Below, in pieces: positions 6,990 to 8,149 of a stretch of 8,149 bases of DNA. Every line of letters starts with the position of its first letter. Position 1 is the stretch's first letter. The stretch spans positions 1 through 8,149 of the forward strand of contig JABMRO010000528.1 of the NCBI GenBank assembly GCA_013202635.1, read 5' to 3'. The notes under the pieces were generated by a model. It was not told the origin of the DNA, ran no database searches, and saw only the letters and a list, made by a program, of their open reading frames with translations. The translations under genes and the position numbers were made by a program. Source of the DNA: Planctomycetota bacterium (GTDB lineage: Bacteria > Planctomycetota > Phycisphaerae > Sedimentisphaerales > Anaerobacaceae).

Positions 6990-7246
6990 GATGAATCAGA
7001 AATGTTGAGAGTATGATGTGCACTGCCGCCCATAAATTGTAACTGTCGTGTGTTGACATATCCGGCCTAACGTTATATAATCAATATATTAATTCAAGCC
7101 ATCAAAAAAACGCTGAATTAACGGAACACAACACTGTTTTTATGCATCATATTATTTTGACAGTAAATATAATAAAGGAGGCGCCGCTCAGATTAAGTTT
7201 TTTATAGTCTCTTGAAGGCACTTTTTGCCGGAAAGAAGGGATAACA
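6990..7246 (+). other. Intergenic region and leader of the prepilin-like gene
   Basis: No clear terminator hairpin with a T-run was found after the PTPS-like gene. The region holds the consensus promoter (7053-7081), a strong but orphan SD-like AAAGGAGG (7174-7181), a second TTGACA (7157-7162) followed only 5 nt later by TATAAT (7168-7173), and a small GGCA/TGCC stem at about 7217-7229. None of these leader elements matches a riboswitch that I recognise. Confidence 0.5.
7053..7081 (+). promoter_or_regulatory. Perfect-consensus sigma70-type promoter of the prepilin-like gene
   Basis: TTGACA (7053-7058), a 17-nt spacer, then TATAAT (7076-7081): both hexamers and the spacing match the housekeeping consensus exactly. 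Transcription would start near 7088, leaving a leader of about 160 nt before the ATG at 7247. Confidence 0.78.
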
Positions 7247-8026
7247 ATGAAAACAAGAGCTTTCACACTAATCGAACTGCTGGTGGTAATCGCAATTATA
7301 GCAATCCTTATGGCAATTCTTATGCCTGCGTTACAGCGGGTGAAAAATCAGGCCAAAGGTACCGTATGTGTTCAGAATTTACGCACAATGACAATGGCCT
7401 GGATTGTGTATAAGGATGATAATGATGATGAACTGGTCAAGGGCACAACAGGTGAAACTGATGGGAGCTGGGTACTAAATCCTTCCGGCGACACAATTGA
7501 GGACAAGAAGGACGCTTTAAGAAAGGGCGCACTTTTCCCCTACGTCAGCAACACTGTGGACGTATATCGCTGCCCCGCCGATATAAGGCAGAAAAACCCG
7601 GAGATATATGCCTTTCGCAGCTATTCGATTGCAGGCGGTATGAACGGAGTAGACCCGGCAGGCGCCTGGGAGATTTACCCGGTCATAAAATATTCCGAAA
7701 TAAAAAGACCCGCCAGTAAATATGTCTTTCTGGAAGAAGCCGACCCAAGAGGATACAACAGGGGTTCCTGGGTTATGTATCCAAAGTCAAAAGGATGGGT
7801 TGACCCATTTGCAATCTGGCACAGCAGGTCAAGAAGCACTTTGGGATGGGCCGACGGCAGCGCGGAAATGCACCGATGGCTGAGTAAAAGTGTAATCGAA
7901 TGGTGCAAACAGGCCTGTGATGTGCGAGCGGCCCAAGAATTCAGTTTCTATATGCCCCGCGCTGACGATGACGTCGAAGATTTCACATTTATGCTGAATG
8001 GCTATGCGTATAGAAGCCTTCAATAG
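7247..8026 (+). CDS. Prepilin-type N-terminal cleavage/methylation protein with H-X9-DG-like motif
   Basis: The 259-residue protein begins with a type IV prepilin/pseudopilin leader: MKTRA, then FTLIELLVVIAIIAILMAIL. Cleavage by prepilin peptidase is expected between A5 and F6, with the conserved Glu at mature position +5 (E10) and one N-terminal membrane helix (about 6-28). The continuation PALQRVKNQAKGTVCVQNLR is typical of the many pilin-like proteins of Planctomycetota and Lentisphaerota. Around residues 192-204, WHSRSRSTLGWADGSAEMH resembles the H-X9-DG motif of that group, but with ten residues between His and Asp-Gly. About 55 residues follow, including C220 and C224. Such proteins are thought to be exported and assembled by a type II secretion or type IV pilus-like machine; the specific role is unknown. 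AAGGGA 6 nt before the ATG is the SD. The gene appears to be transcribed alone from its own strong promoter and ends in TAG. Confidence 0.92.
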   Translation: MKTRAFTLIELLVVIAIIAILMAILMPALQRVKNQAKGTVCVQNLRTMTMAWIVYKDDNDDELVKGTTGETDGSWVLNPSGDTIEDKKDALRKGALFPYVSNTVDVYRCPADIRQKNPEIYAFRSYSIAGGMNGVDPAGAWEIYPVIKYSEIKRPASKYVFLEEADPRGYNRGSWVMYPKSKGWVDPFAIWHSRSRSTLGWADGSAEMHRWLSKSVIEWCKQACDVRAAQEFSFYMPRADDDVEDFTFMLNGYAYRSLQ

Positions 8027-8149
8027 CGCCGGCCCCCTGCTGAGCAAGACGACCTTATGGAGTGAGCCGGGGTATCATAAGATTGTGAATAATGAGCTTA
8101 TCGGTCTTTAGGGGGTAAAATTTTAGCATACAATCATCTTAGTCCCGTA
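8027..8149. other. Right-edge non-coding stretch
   Basis: No gene is supported in these 123 nt. A 6-bp inverted repeat, CTTATG (8053-8058) and CATAAG with a 16-nt loop, and a short TAAAATTTTA palindrome near 8116-8125 are present, but neither is followed by a T-run, so I do not call a terminator. Confidence 0.4.

Noticed and set aside
7157..7173. Second TTGACA and TATAAT pair
   Set aside because: Only 5 nt separate the two boxes, which is far too short for a sigma70 promoter, and neither has a good partner at about 17 nt.
7142..7207. 21-codon ORF (ATG 7142 to TAG 7207) in the prepilin-gene leader
   Set aside because: No SD before the ATG; the strong AAAGGAGG lies inside it, not upstream.
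8053..8080. CTTATG/CATAAG inverted repeat after the prepilin-like gene as a terminator
   Set aside because: Six base pairs with a 16-nt loop and no following T-run.

Overview
This window looks like chromosomal DNA from a Planctomycetota bacterium, most likely of the Phycisphaerae/Sedimentisphaerales kind. That assignment is an inference from gene content: a DUF1080 protein joined to a ThuA module, a ThuA lipoprotein, a sugar isomerase/epimerase, and a prepilin-type protein with an H-X9-DG-like motif, all of which are abundant in that phylum. No rRNA, tRNA, CRISPR array, transposase or phage gene was seen. The genes are intact and closely packed, apart from one cut by the left edge.

Left third (1-2530, all on the minus strand): three genes read leftwards in the order ThuA-like lipoprotein (2530-1763), TIM-barrel sugar epimerase/isomerase (1697-846), and a secreted DUF1080 protein (785 to beyond the left edge). 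The last reads in frame into a second ThuA-like domain just as the window ends. Gaps of 60-65 nt and a strong Shine-Dalgarno site before each gene suggest an operon. The content suggests handling of oxidised (3-keto) sugars or glycosides in the envelope, followed by isomerisation in the cytoplasm. No substrate can be named, and the usual Gfo/Idh/MocA oxidoreductase partner is not in view.

Middle (2531-6989, plus strand): a 300-nt divergent intergenic region carries a plausible sigma70-type promoter (2751-2779). It is followed by prfB (release factor 2), pepA (M17 leucyl aminopeptidase), folE (GTP cyclohydrolase I) and a 270-residue protein with two 6-pyruvoyl-tetrahydropterin-synthase-like domains. 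prfB is read through a programmed +1 frameshift (CTT TGA C), so its true start is at 2831. Directly upstream of the shift site there is a perfect 8-bp hairpin and only a poor internal Shine-Dalgarno element. FolE makes dihydroneopterin triphosphate, the substrate of the PTPS-like enzyme encoded 11 nt downstream. In that enzyme the C-terminal domain keeps every expected catalytic residue and the N-terminal domain has lost them all.

Right end (6990-8149): a 257-nt gap contains a perfect-consensus promoter (TTGACA, 17-nt spacer, TATAAT) and an approximately 160-nt leader. It precedes a single prepilin-type/H-X9-DG-like gene (7247-8026). The last 123 nt hold no gene that I can support.
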